Below are positions 8,120 through 16,035 of a stretch of 64,000 nt of DNA, piece by piece. The position numbers and the translations under genes are program-made. The DNA lies in assembly GCA_038250675.1 (NCBI GenBank), contig JBBSCB010000004.1:1-64000 (forward strand). Reading direction: 5' to 3'. The notes under the pieces were generated by a model that was not told the DNA's origin, searched no databases, and saw nothing but the letters and a program-made list of their open reading frames with translations. Source of the stretch: JAICUF01 sp038250675 (GTDB lineage: Bacteria > Gemmatimonadota > Gemmatimonadetes > Gemmatimonadales > GWC2-71-9). Every line of letters begins with the position of its first letter. Position 1 is the first letter of the stretch.

Positions 8120-8599
8120 TCATTCACCAGCGCGGGTCCAGTCTCCCCGGCTTCCGCCGGTCTTGCGCAACAACTGTATTCCCTCGATCACCATCGCCCG
8201 ATCAACTGCCTTGGCCATGTCGTATATCGTGAGGCACGCGACCGCGACCGCGGTCAGGGCCTCCATCTCAACGCCGGTCCGGCCGGTGGCCCGTGCGGCG
8301 GCCGTGACGCGGACGCCAGGCAGCGATGCATCGAGCTCCGCCCGCACGTCGATCAGGTCCAGCCCGAGCGGGTGACACAGCGGAATGAGCTCGCCGGTCC
8401 GCTTCGCAGCCAGCGTGCCCGCGACTTTCGCCACCGCCAGCACATCCCCCTTGCTCACGCCATTGGCAGCGATCAGCCCGTGCGCCTCCACCGACATTCG
8501 CACGCGGCCCTCCGCGACGGCGGTGCGGGCGGTGATCGGCTTGTCGCCGACATCCACCATCCGCGCGCGACCGTCCGGGTCCACGTGCGACAGCGTCAC
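8120..8599 (-). CDS. moaC: Cyclic pyranopterin monophosphate synthase
   Basis: MoaC converts the MoaA product to cyclic pyranopterin monophosphate in molybdenum cofactor synthesis. The 159-residue length and motifs are canonical: LIPLCHPL (71-78), GVEMEALTAV (109-118) and YDMAKAVDR (126-134). The GTG start at 8599 overlaps the holB stop as GTGA. No other molybdopterin gene is in the window, so its coupling to holB is probably positional. The longer upstream open frame has no MoaC similarity. Confidence 0.96.
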   Translation of the reverse strand: MTLSHVDPDGRARMVDVGDKPITARTAVAEGRVRMSVEAHGLIAANGVSKGDVLAVAKVAGTLAAKRTGELIPLCHPLGLDLIDVRAELDASLPGVRVTAAARATGRTGVEMEALTAVAVACLTIYDMAKAVDRAMVIEGIQLLRKTGGSRGDWTRAGE

Positions 8600-9687
8600 A
8601 GCAGCGCCGCCAGGTCGTCGCCGAGCACGGCGAGCAACAGCTGCGGGTTGACGTTGCCGTGCGCTGCCTCCCGCGCCTGCCCGACCCGATCCATTGCCTG
8701 AAACAGCGCATCGGGCGTGCGGCCCAGGAGGCCGTCCGGGACGGTGCGCCGCGGCTTCTGCCCCAGCGCGCCGCGGGCGGCCTCGCCCAGCGTATCGGCG
8801 ACCGCATCCAGCACCGCCGTGAAGTCCCCGCGAGCCGACCACGGCTGCTGACGGAGCGCGCGCTCGAGTCGGGGGCCGGGTCCGGCCAGTACCGCCTCGA
8901 GGATGGCACGAGCCGACTGCTGGACCTTTGCCGCGTCGTCACCCGCCGCGACGGCGGCGCCGATCGAGCCGCCGGCCGCGCGAACCCGCGCGTCCAGGCC
9001 ATCTGCGTCCAGCGCGGGCCGCAGGTGCGCCGACAGGAATGCACGGACGTCGGCGTCGGGAAGCCGCCCCAGTCGGACCGGGACGACCCGCGAGCGGATC
9101 GTCGGGAGCAGCCGCTGCGCATCCACCGCCGTGAGGATCAGCCGGCTGTCGGCCGGCGGCTCCTCGAGCAGCTTCAGCAGCGCGTTCGCCGCGTCGGGGC
9201 TCGACTCCTGCGGCACGAGGCGCTCGGCGTCGCCCACGATGAACACCTTCGGTCCGCCGGCCACCGGCGTCATGACCGCCGCCCGCTGGAGCAGCCGCAC
9301 GCTCGCGATCCCGTGGCTGGCCATCCCGTCGGGCGGCGCATATAGCGGCTGAGTACGCCGCTCGTCCAGCACCGCCGCGAGCGTCTCAGCCGCCTCCGCA
9401 ACCTGCCGGTCCGCGTCTCCCGCCTTGGGGCGGGGGATGGGAACCAGCCAATGCACGTCCGGATGCTGCAGCGACGTCACCTGGCGGCATGGCACGCAGC
9501 GGCCGCATGGTTCGACCTCACCCGGTGCCGCGCACTGAAGCCGCTGTGCCAGCCAAAGCGCCGTGCGCTGCTTCCCGACCCCCGCCGGTCCGGTCAGGAG
9601 CAGGGCCTGGGGAAGCCGTCCGACGTGCTGGGCCTGGGCCAGGCGTCGACGGACATCCTCATGACCCGCGAGGGGGAGCAGACTCAT
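8596..9687 (-). CDS. holB: DNA polymerase III delta-prime subunit
   Basis: This 363-residue AAA+ protein is the delta-prime subunit of the clamp loader, which opens and loads the sliding clamp at replication forks. A Walker A motif GPAGVGK is at 33-39. The zinc cysteines Cys52, Cys61, Cys64 and Cys67 mark the clamp-loader zinc module, and ANALLKLLEEPP and TIRSRV are conserved blocks. I chose the ATG at 9687 from homology (SLLPLAGHEDV). There is no ribosome-binding site, but TACTAT ends 7 bases upstream, consistent with a leaderless transcript. moaC follows with a 4-base overlap. Confidence 0.94.
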   Translation of the reverse strand: MSLLPLAGHEDVRRRLAQAQHVGRLPQALLLTGPAGVGKQRTALWLAQRLQCAAPGEVEPCGRCVPCRQVTSLQHPDVHWLVPIPRPKAGDADRQVAEAAETLAAVLDERRTQPLYAPPDGMASHGIASVRLLQRAAVMTPVAGGPKVFIVGDAERLVPQESSPDAANALLKLLEEPPADSRLILTAVDAQRLLPTIRSRVVPVRLGRLPDADVRAFLSAHLRPALDADGLDARVRAAGGSIGAAVAAGDDAAKVQQSARAILEAVLAGPGPRLERALRQQPWSARGDFTAVLDAVADTLGEAARGALGQKPRRTVPDGLLGRTPDALFQAMDRVGQAREAAHGNVNPQLLLAVLGDDLAALL

Positions 9688-9694
9688 GGAGGCA

Positions 9695-9700
9695 ATAGTA
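9695..9700 (-). promoter_or_regulatory. -10-like TACTAT for holB
   Basis: TACTAT on the minus strand is separated by 7 bases from the holB ATG, with no Shine-Dalgarno between. Confidence 0.5.
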
Positions 9701-9821
9701 GGGAGGGGCGGCAAAAAGGGGAACCGAACGCTGTGTAACGGCTTTTTCCACAAGGACTTAAGGGCCGTCTAATGGGGTCAAGTCATGTCATTTGGGCGGG
9801 GAGTTGTCGGCTGAATTGACA

Positions 9822-9865
9822 GCGAGCGCTCACTCATCTTCCGTCAGTTGCGAGTGAACGCTCGC
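9822..9865. repeat. 14-bp inverted repeat, operator-like
   Basis: GCGAGCGCTCACTC (9822-9835) and GAGTGAACGCTCGC (9852-9865) are reverse complements at 13 of 14 positions, separated by 16 bases. The half-site resembles operators of TetR-family repressors. A TTGACA hexamer (9816-9821) abuts the left arm, though no -10 sits at the right distance. No regulator gene is nearby. It could alternatively form an RNA or DNA hairpin. Confidence 0.5.
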
Positions 9866-9969
9866 AGGCCGGATCGCCCCGGCTGCAGCCCCCTGCACCG
9901 TGCCGCACCGGCTCGCCGTAAGTCGTTGCCGCGGTTCCGATTCCGGATGGGCGCCCCGCGCCGCTTCGC

Positions 9970-9998
9970 TTGACCCGAATCGGCCGCGCCATTATCCT
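9970..9998 (+). promoter_or_regulatory. Promoter of tRNA-Asn
   Basis: TTGACC (9970-9975) and TATCCT (9993-9998) are spaced by 17 bases, close to the sigma-70 consensus. The predicted start is about 8 bases before the mature tRNA. Confidence 0.75.
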
Positions 9999-10012
9999 GC
10001 TCTCGCGTTCGA

Positions 10013-10085
10013 TCCCGAGTAGCTCAGTTGGTAGAGCAGGTGACTGTTAATCACCGGGTCGGGGGTTCGAGTCCCTCCTCGGGAG
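10013..10085 (+). tRNA. tRNA-Asn (anticodon GTT)
   Basis: The 73-base sequence folds into a full cloverleaf: acceptor TCCCGAG/CTCGGGA, D-arm GCTC/GAGC, anticodon stem GGTGA/TCACC with loop CTGTTAA (anticodon GTT at 10046-10048), T-arm GGGGG/CCCTC with TTCGAGT, and discriminator G. CCA is not encoded. Confidence 0.97.
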
Positions 10086-10096
10086 CTGCAAGCCAG

Positions 10097-10133
10097 AATG
10101 ACCTCGCGAGCCCGACGGGCGTGCGAGGTCATT
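10097..10133. terminator. Long hairpin downstream of tRNA-Asn
   Basis: AATGACCTCGC (10097-10107) pairs perfectly with GCGAGGTCATT (10123-10133). Inside, GCCC/GGGC forms a second 4-bp helix around GAC. It starts 12 bases after the tRNA and probably ends its transcript and that of the convergent glycosylase gene, although no T-run follows. Confidence 0.5.
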
Positions 10134-10189
10134 GTGCTGATGGGCGCGGGGCGGATCGCCATGCCGTGACAGCCGGCTTCGGGGGTGGC

Positions 10190-10852
10190 TCAGCCGCGGC
10201 CGGCGGACGGCCCCGCGGCGAACTCGAGCACGCGCCACATGTACCAGCTTGCCACGCTCCGGAACGGTCGCCAGCGCTCGCCGAACGCCAGCAGCTCCGT
10301 TGGGGCCGGCATCTCGTCGTGACCGTATGCCAGCCCGAAGCCCTTGCGGACACCCAGATCGCCGATCGGAAGTACATCGGGCCGCCCCAGCCGGAACATC
10401 AGCAGCATCTCCACCGTCCACACGCCGATGCCGCGGACGGTGGTGAGCCGTTCGATGACCTCGGCATCGGGCATGCGGCGGACCCGGGCCAGCGTGGGTA
10501 CGGTCCCATCGATTGTGTGGCGTGCGAGATCCTTGAGCGATGCGGTCTTCGCGCCCGACAGGCCGGCGGAGCGGAGCCGGGTGACCGGCGCGTCCAGAAT
10601 GTCCTGCGGCGTGGGAAACCGCCGCGGCAGGAACAGCCGCCGTGTGCGCCTGAGGATCGTGGCGGCCGCCTTGCCCGAGAGCTGCTGGTAGACGATCGAT
10701 TCCATCAGCGCTCCGAACAGAGACTGTGTTGCCCTCGCGCGCAGCACGAACGGTCCGGCCCGCCGCATGACGTCGCGGAGCACCGGATCGGCACGGCGCA
10801 GGTGGCGCTGTGCCTGGGCGATGTCGAACTGGAGGACGGGAGCGACGGGCAC
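10190..10852 (-). CDS. DNA-3-methyladenine glycosylase II (AlkA-type)
   Basis: This 220-residue HhH-GPD protein removes alkylated purines from DNA in base excision repair. The helix-hairpin-helix runs through about residues 137-155 (VRGIGVWTVEM). The catalytic aspartate is Asp165 in LPIGDLGVRKG, and YQQLSGKAA and GLSGAKTASL are typical AlkA blocks. It is shorter than E. coli AlkA because it lacks the N-terminal Ada-like/AlkA_N domain, as is common in other phyla. The GTG start at 10852 lies 26 bases after the EamA gene on the same strand, so the two are probably co-transcribed. Confidence 0.92.
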   Translation of the reverse strand: MPVAPVLQFDIAQAQRHLRRADPVLRDVMRRAGPFVLRARATQSLFGALMESIVYQQLSGKAAATILRRTRRLFLPRRFPTPQDILDAPVTRLRSAGLSGAKTASLKDLARHTIDGTVPTLARVRRMPDAEVIERLTTVRGIGVWTVEMLLMFRLGRPDVLPIGDLGVRKGFGLAYGHDEMPAPTELLAFGERWRPFRSVASWYMWRVLEFAAGPSAGRG

Positions 10853-10878
10853 GCGGGTATTCTCCGGACGTTGGAGGG

Positions 10879-11742
10879 TCAGGGGTTCGCCGGGCGGCGC
10901 GGTGGCACGGCGAGCATCAGCCCCGATGCGGCAACCAGAAGCGCTCCGCCCAGTTGCCAGCCGGCGGGATGATCGGCCAGGGTAAGCACCGCCAGCCCGT
11001 AGGTGAAGACCACACTCAGGTAGGTCAGGGCGCTCACGGGCGCGGCATTGGCCAGGGCGTATGCCCGCGTCATCGCGAGCTGGCCCACGCCCCCGAACAC
11101 GCCGGTGGCCGCGAGGAGCAGCGCGCCGGTGCGGTCCGGCGCGCGCCAGACCGGGATCGTGAGCGCCGCCATGAGGGCGAACGTTGTCAGCGAGAAGTGC
11201 AGGGCAATGGCCTCGGCGGACTCCCCGGGTCCGATGCGCCGGAGCCAGATCATGGCCAGCGCGAAGACGAACGCGCCGGCGACGGCGATGGCCGCGAGAT
11301 CATGCGCCGCGGCAAACGACGGGCGGACCACGGCGGCCGCGCCGGCAAAGCCCACCACCACGGCGATGCCGACGTGGGTGCCCACCCGCTCGCCCAGCAA
11401 CCGGCGCGAGAGCAGCGCCACGAAGATGGGGCCGAGGGACAGGACGGTCACCGCGTCTCCCACCGGCATCCGCGGTGAAGCGAGGACGTAGAACGTCGCG
11501 GCGGACGACACCGCCCCGAAGCCGCTGCGCCCCCAGATGGTGCGGCGATCGCGAACGCGGAGCGGAACGCCGCGTGCGAGCGCCACGCTGGCGGCGACCA
11601 CGCCGCCGAGCAGAAAGCGCGCGGCGGCGACCTCCGACCAGGGCAGCCCGCGGGCGCCGAGCCGGGTGCAGATGTTCATCGCGGCAAAGAGGGCCTGGGC
11701 CCCCACCATCCACGCCAGCGCGGGGCGGATATCTTTCTTCAC
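10879..11742 (-). CDS. EamA/DMT-family transporter
   Basis: This 287-residue inner-membrane protein has about ten hydrophobic segments arranged as two EamA repeats, the drug/metabolite transporter pattern. Substrates cannot be predicted. I chose the GTG at 11742, giving KKD before the first membrane segment, because GGGAG lies 4-5 bases upstream. That start codon is immediately adjacent to the start codon of the divergent decarboxylase gene, with no base between them. The ribosome-binding site therefore lies inside the decarboxylase coding sequence. Confidence 0.88.
   Translation of the reverse strand: MKKDIRPALAWMVGAQALFAAMNICTRLGARGLPWSEVAAARFLLGGVVAASVALARGVPLRVRDRRTIWGRSGFGAVSSAATFYVLASPRMPVGDAVTVLSLGPIFVALLSRRLLGERVGTHVGIAVVVGFAGAAAVVRPSFAAAHDLAAIAVAGAFVFALAMIWLRRIGPGESAEAIALHFSLTTFALMAALTIPVWRAPDRTGALLLAATGVFGGVGQLAMTRAYALANAAPVSALTYLSVVFTYGLAVLTLADHPAGWQLGGALLVAASGLMLAVPPRRPANP
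11730..11735 (+). promoter_or_regulatory. -10-like TATCTT for the decarboxylase gene
   Basis: TATCTT ends 7 bases before the ATG at 11743 and no Shine-Dalgarno is present. The hexamer lies inside the coding region of the divergent transporter gene. Confidence 0.5.
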
Positions 11743-13203
11743 ATGACTCCCGAAGAGTTTCGACGTCACGCGCACGAGCTGGTGGACTGGATGGCCGACT
11801 ATCTGGCCCACGCTCGCGACCTGCCCATCGTGCCGGACGTGGCGCCCGGCGATATCCGCCGCCGCCTGCCCGCGGAGCCGCCGGCTGCCGGCGAACCGTT
11901 CGATCGGATTGCCGCCGATTTCCGCGAGCTGATCGTGCCCGGCATGACCCACTGGAACCATCCGGGCTGGTTTGCCTACTTCCCGGCCAACAGCAGCCCG
12001 CCGTCGATCCTGGCCGAGATGCTGACCGCGACGCTCGGCGCGCAGTGCATGTCGTGGCAGACCTCGCCCGCCGCGACCGAGCTCGAGCAGGTCGTGATGG
12101 AGTGGCTGCGCCGGCTGCTGGACCTGCCGGAGGGTTTCACCGGCGTCATCCAGGACACGTCGTCCACCGCGACGCTGGTTGCACTGCTCTCGGCGCGGGA
12201 GCGCGCCACCGCGCACCGGGCCGGCGCCGCCGGCATGGCGGGCGCCGGCCTCGCCCTCACGGCGTACGCGTCGGCCGAGGCGCACTCATCGGTGCCGAAG
12301 GCCGTCAAGCTCGCCGGCTACGGACTGGACCACCTGCGGCTCATCCCGGTGGACCAGGATTTTGCCCTCCGGCCCGAGCTGCTCGAGGCCGCGATCGCGG
12401 CGGACGTGGACCGGGGGCTCACGCCGGCGTGCGTCGTCGCGACGATCGGCACCACGTCATCCACCGCGGTGGATCCGCTCCGCGCCATCGGCGAGATCTG
12501 CCGCCGTCATGGCGTCTGGCTGCACGTCGACGCGTCGTACGCCGGCGCGGCGGCCATCCTGCCGGAGCGCCGCGCGACGATTGACGGCGTGGAGCTGGTC
12601 GACAGCTTCGTGTTCAATCCGCACAAGTGGCTGCTGACCAATTTCGACTGTTCGGCCTACTTCGTGCGCGACGTGGACACACTGCTCCGCACCTTCCAGA
12701 CATCGCCCGAATATCTCCGGACCCGCCATGATCCCGAGGTGGTGAACTTCCGGGACTGGGGGATTCAGCTTGGTCGGCGGTTTCGTGCGCTCAAGCTGTG
12801 GTTCGTCATCCGGAGCTACGGCGCCGACGGTCTCCGCGCGATGCTGCGCGGCCACATCGCGCTCGCCGCGGAGTTTCGACGCTGGCTCGAGGCGGAGCCG
12901 GAGTTTGTCGTCGCGGCGCCATCGCCGTTTGGGCTGGTCTGCTTTCGGCATGAGCCGGCCGCGCTGGCGGGCGATGCCGCTGCCCTGGATGAGTGGAACC
13001 GCGCGCTGCTTGCCCGGGTCAACGCCGCCGGCAGCATCTATCTCACCCACACGGTGCTCGGCGGGCGCTATACGCTCCGCATGTCCATCGGTCAGTGGCA
13101 GACCGGTCCCGAGCACGTGGCTGCCGCGTGGCGTCTCATCCGCGAGGCCGCGGCTCACCCGGCGCGGGCCGGCGCCGGCGACGCGAGCAACGGCCTCAGA
13201 TAG
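11743..13203 (+). CDS. Aromatic-L-amino-acid decarboxylase-like PLP enzyme
   Basis: This 486-residue group II PLP decarboxylase should convert an aromatic amino acid (tyrosine, tryptophan or DOPA) to its amine in the cytoplasm. PLP contacts visible are His181 (SAEAHSS), Asp263 (HVDASYAG) and the Schiff-base Lys295 in NPHKWLLTNFDCS. MTHWNHPGWFAYFPA and the TSPAATELE block are typical of animal, plant and bacterial AADC. The exact substrate is uncertain. The start is fixed by homology and lies next to the divergent GTG at 11742. The last 49 bases overlap the 3-prime end of the convergent uvrA gene. Confidence 0.93.
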   Translation: MTPEEFRRHAHELVDWMADYLAHARDLPIVPDVAPGDIRRRLPAEPPAAGEPFDRIAADFRELIVPGMTHWNHPGWFAYFPANSSPPSILAEMLTATLGAQCMSWQTSPAATELEQVVMEWLRRLLDLPEGFTGVIQDTSSTATLVALLSARERATAHRAGAAGMAGAGLALTAYASAEAHSSVPKAVKLAGYGLDHLRLIPVDQDFALRPELLEAAIAADVDRGLTPACVVATIGTTSSTAVDPLRAIGEICRRHGVWLHVDASYAGAAAILPERRATIDGVELVDSFVFNPHKWLLTNFDCSAYFVRDVDTLLRTFQTSPEYLRTRHDPEVVNFRDWGIQLGRRFRALKLWFVIRSYGADGLRAMLRGHIALAAEFRRWLEAEPEFVVAAPSPFGLVCFRHEPAALAGDAAALDEWNRALLARVNAAGSIYLTHTVLGGRYTLRMSIGQWQTGPEHVAAAWRLIREAAAHPARAGAGDASNGLR

Positions 13204-15950
13204 CGCCCGGTGTGGGATGCGGCGCTGGCCGCAATCACCTCCGGGGGACCCTGTGCCACGACAAGGCCGCCGGCATCGCCCGCATCCGGTCCCATGTCCA
13301 CCACCCAGTCCGCGCGCTTGATGACATCGAGGTGGTGCTCGATCACGACCACCGTGTGGCCGGCGTCCACCAGCCGTTCCAGCACCTGGATCAGGACCCG
13401 CACGTCGTCGAGATGGAGGCCGGTGGTCGGCTCGTCCAGGATGTACAGCTTGCGGCCGTCGCGGCGGCCCGCGCTCGCCAGTTCGCGGGCGATCTTCAGC
13501 CGCTGCGCCTCTCCGCCGGAGAGCGTCGTCGCGGGCTGCCCCAGCCGGAGATACCCCAGCCCCACCTGCTGCAGATGCCAGAGCGCGGTCCCCAATTTGG
13601 GCTGGTGCCGAAACCGCGCGATGGCGTCATCGACCGTCCATTGCAGGACGTCGTGGATCGAGAAGCCGTGGATATGGACGTCCAGCACCTCGCGCTTGTA
13701 GCGGCTGCCGCCGCAGACCTCGCAGGGAACGAAGACATCGGCGAGGAAGACCATCTCCACCTGGACGTGGCCGGCGCCATCGCAGGCCTCGCAGCGCCCG
13801 CCGGCAAGATTGAACGAAAACGTGGCGGCGGTGTAGCCGCGCTGGCGCGCGAGCGGCTGCGCGGCGAACAGCTCGCGAATCTCGTCGAACGCCTTGATGT
13901 ACGTCACGGGGTTGGAGCGTGGCGAGCGGCCGATCGGCGACTGATCCACCAGCAGTACGTCGGTCAGAAATTCCCAGCCCGTGATCGAATCCACCGCACC
14001 CACGGGCTCGCCGAGGTGCGACTTGGCGGAGTGGCCGCCATGCAGCCGGGCCTCGAGATGGCGATAGATCACGTCGTAGAGCAGCGTGCTCTTGCCGGAC
14101 CCGGAGACGCCGGTGATGGCCGTGAGCGTGCCGAGGGGAATGTCGACGTCGGCGTCACGCACGTTGTGCAGCGTGGCGCCGCGCACGCGGAGCCGCTGGG
14201 CATCGGCGGGGCGCCGCACCGCCGGCACGCCGATGCGCTTCTCGCCGGTGAGATACTGGCCAGTCAGCGAGCGCGTCGCCGTGGAGAGCGGGCCCGCGTG
14301 CACCACCGTCCCCCCGTGCTCACCGGCGCCGGGCCCGAGCTCGAGCATGAAGTCGGCCTCCTCGATGGCCGCCAGATCGTGCTCCACGACGATCACCGTG
14401 TTGCCGGCATCGCGAAGGCGCCTGAGGAGGCCCAGCAGTCGGCCGGTATCGCGGGGATGCAGGCCGATCGACGGCTCATCGAGCACGTAGAGCGTGTCGA
14501 CCAGCCGGGAGCCGAGCGCATTGGAGAGCGCGATCCGCTGTGCCTCGCCGCCTGAGAGGGTACGGGTCTGGCGATCGAGCGTGAGATAGCCGAGCCCGAC
14601 ATCGCGGAGGAACGTCAGCCGGGAGTCGAGCTGTTCGACGATGAGCTGCGCGATGGCTCGCTCCGATGCGCTCAGGTCGAGCGCCGCGAGCCATTCGTAG
14701 ATGCCGTCCACCGAGCGGGCGGCGACGTCCGCGATGCGCTCGGCGCCGATGCGGACCGCGAGCGCGCCGGGATTGAGTCGGGTGCCGCCGCACGCCTCGC
14801 AGGGCTGCGCCAACTGGTACTGCCGCAGAAAGACGCGGATGTACTGCTTGTAGCGTTTTTCCTCCAGCCCCTTGAGGAAGGGAAAGATCCCCACGTAGCG
14901 GCCCTTGCGGCCGTGCAGCAGCTCCTGGCGTACGGACGCCTTGAGGCCGGACCACGGTCGCTTCACATCGGCGCCGAGTGCGCGGGCCGTGTCGAGCAGG
15001 AGCTTGCGACGGGCCTCGTAGCGCGGCTTGGTCCATGGGTCGATCGCGCCATCGGCCAGGCTGCGCCCAGGATCGGGAACGATCAGCGACTCGGCATACT
15101 CGAGCGTGGCGCCGAAACCGTTGCAGGCAGGGCAGGCACCCCGCGGGTTGTTGAACGAGAACAGCACCGGCGTGACCGCGGCTGCCGGCGTGTCGCAGGC
15201 GCTGCACGCCGGAAACTCGGTGAAGCGCCGGGCGCCGGCGTCGGTGACGGCAATGGCGACGCCCTCGCCTTCCTGAAACGCGGTCGATACCGCCTCGGCG
15301 AGGCGCGGGACCGCATCGGCCGACGCCGCGAGGCGATCCACCACGACGAGCAGCTCCTGTGCGGTCGTCAGATCGAGCCCGTCGGGCAACGCATCCAGGT
15401 GGTAGGCGGTACCGTCGGCCAGCAGGCGCACGAAACCCATCGCCCGAAGGTTCTCGACGATGGCGGCGTGGCTGTGGCGGGCCGACTCGGGAAGGGGAAA
15501 GGTGATCTGGACCCGGCCCGCCGGCTGCGCGAGGAGGTCGTCGGTGGCCGACTGCGGCGTGTCCCGCTGGACCGGCGCTCCGCAGACGCGGCAATAACTG
15601 CGTCCGAGGCGGGCCCAGAGCAGGCGCAGATAGTCGTAGATCTCGGTGGCGGTGCCGACGGTGGAGCGGCTGGACAGCGTGGGATTGCGCTGCTCGATGG
15701 CGACGGCCGGCGCCAGCCCTTCAATCCGGTCGACCAGGGGTTTGGGCATCCGGTCGAGGAACTGCTTGGCGTAGGTCGAGAGCGACTCGATGTACCGGCG
15801 CTGGCCCTCCGCGTAGATCGTATCGAAGGCAAGCGAGCTCTTGCCCGAGCCGGACGGCCCGGTCACGACGATGAGCGCCCGGTGAGGCAGATCCACGGTG
15901 ACGCCCTTCAGGTTGTTCTGACGGGCGTTGACGATGCGAATGACGGACAC
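13155..15950 (-). CDS. uvrA: Excinuclease ABC subunit A
   Basis: UvrA recognises bulky DNA damage with UvrB in nucleotide excision repair. The 931-residue protein has two ABC ATPase modules. Walker A motifs are at 31-38 (GPSGSGKS) and 614-621 (GVSGSGKS), each with a later LSGGEAQR signature. Zinc modules are Cys249/Cys252/Cys273/Cys276 and a second CxxC pair set near residue 735 (CEACDGAG, CEVCGGSRY). The UvrB-binding region between about 120 and 200 is present, so this is canonical UvrA. The GTG start at 15950 has TATCTT 6 bases upstream and no ribosome-binding site. The C-terminal tail is encoded over the end of the decarboxylase gene. Confidence 0.97.
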   Translation of the reverse strand: MSVIRIVNARQNNLKGVTVDLPHRALIVVTGPSGSGKSSLAFDTIYAEGQRRYIESLSTYAKQFLDRMPKPLVDRIEGLAPAVAIEQRNPTLSSRSTVGTATEIYDYLRLLWARLGRSYCRVCGAPVQRDTPQSATDDLLAQPAGRVQITFPLPESARHSHAAIVENLRAMGFVRLLADGTAYHLDALPDGLDLTTAQELLVVVDRLAASADAVPRLAEAVSTAFQEGEGVAIAVTDAGARRFTEFPACSACDTPAAAVTPVLFSFNNPRGACPACNGFGATLEYAESLIVPDPGRSLADGAIDPWTKPRYEARRKLLLDTARALGADVKRPWSGLKASVRQELLHGRKGRYVGIFPFLKGLEEKRYKQYIRVFLRQYQLAQPCEACGGTRLNPGALAVRIGAERIADVAARSVDGIYEWLAALDLSASERAIAQLIVEQLDSRLTFLRDVGLGYLTLDRQTRTLSGGEAQRIALSNALGSRLVDTLYVLDEPSIGLHPRDTGRLLGLLRRLRDAGNTVIVVEHDLAAIEEADFMLELGPGAGEHGGTVVHAGPLSTATRSLTGQYLTGEKRIGVPAVRRPADAQRLRVRGATLHNVRDADVDIPLGTLTAITGVSGSGKSTLLYDVIYRHLEARLHGGHSAKSHLGEPVGAVDSITGWEFLTDVLLVDQSPIGRSPRSNPVTYIKAFDEIRELFAAQPLARQRGYTAATFSFNLAGGRCEACDGAGHVQVEMVFLADVFVPCEVCGGSRYKREVLDVHIHGFSIHDVLQWTVDDAIARFRHQPKLGTALWHLQQVGLGYLRLGQPATTLSGGEAQRLKIARELASAGRRDGRKLYILDEPTTGLHLDDVRVLIQVLERLVDAGHTVVVIEHHLDVIKRADWVVDMGPDAGDAGGLVVAQGPPEVIAASAASHTGRYLRPLLASPAPARAG

Positions 15951-15956
15951 GCCGGA

Positions 15957-15962
15957 AAGATA
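15957..15962 (-). promoter_or_regulatory. -10-like TATCTT for uvrA
   Basis: TATCTT on the minus strand is 6 bases from the uvrA GTG, with no Shine-Dalgarno. No SOS (LexA) box is evident in the 85-base divergent gap. Confidence 0.55.
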
Positions 15963-16019
15963 GTGGTTCGGGGTGTTTTCGGGAGCGGGCCATACCCTTC
16001 CGCTCGCCCACCGATGCCG

Positions 16020-16025
16020 TACTTT
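16020..16025 (+). promoter_or_regulatory. Possible -10 TACTTT for the LPG-synthase-like gene
   Basis: TACTTT ends 10 bases before the ATG at 16036 and there is no ribosome-binding site. A transcript would have at most a few leader bases. Confidence 0.35.
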
Positions 16026-16035
16026 TCAGCCCTTC

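Larger units (their letters stand above)
9701..10012. other. Intergenic region between holB and tRNA-Asn
   Basis: About 310 bases hold no supported protein gene. The region contains the holB upstream sequence, a 14-bp imperfect inverted repeat (9822-9865) and the tRNA-Asn promoter (9970-9998). A single match to a DnaA box (9744-9752) is probably chance. Confidence 0.6.

Noticed and set aside
9744..9752. TTTTCCACA, a match to the DnaA-box pattern, close to holB
   Set aside because: A single nine-base match is expected by chance, and there is no box cluster, AT-rich unwinding region, dnaA or dnaN to suggest an origin.
10086..10189. Possible attachment site or mobile-element boundary next to tRNA-Asn
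   Set aside because: There is no integrase, no repeated tRNA 3-prime end and no foreign-looking genes on either side.
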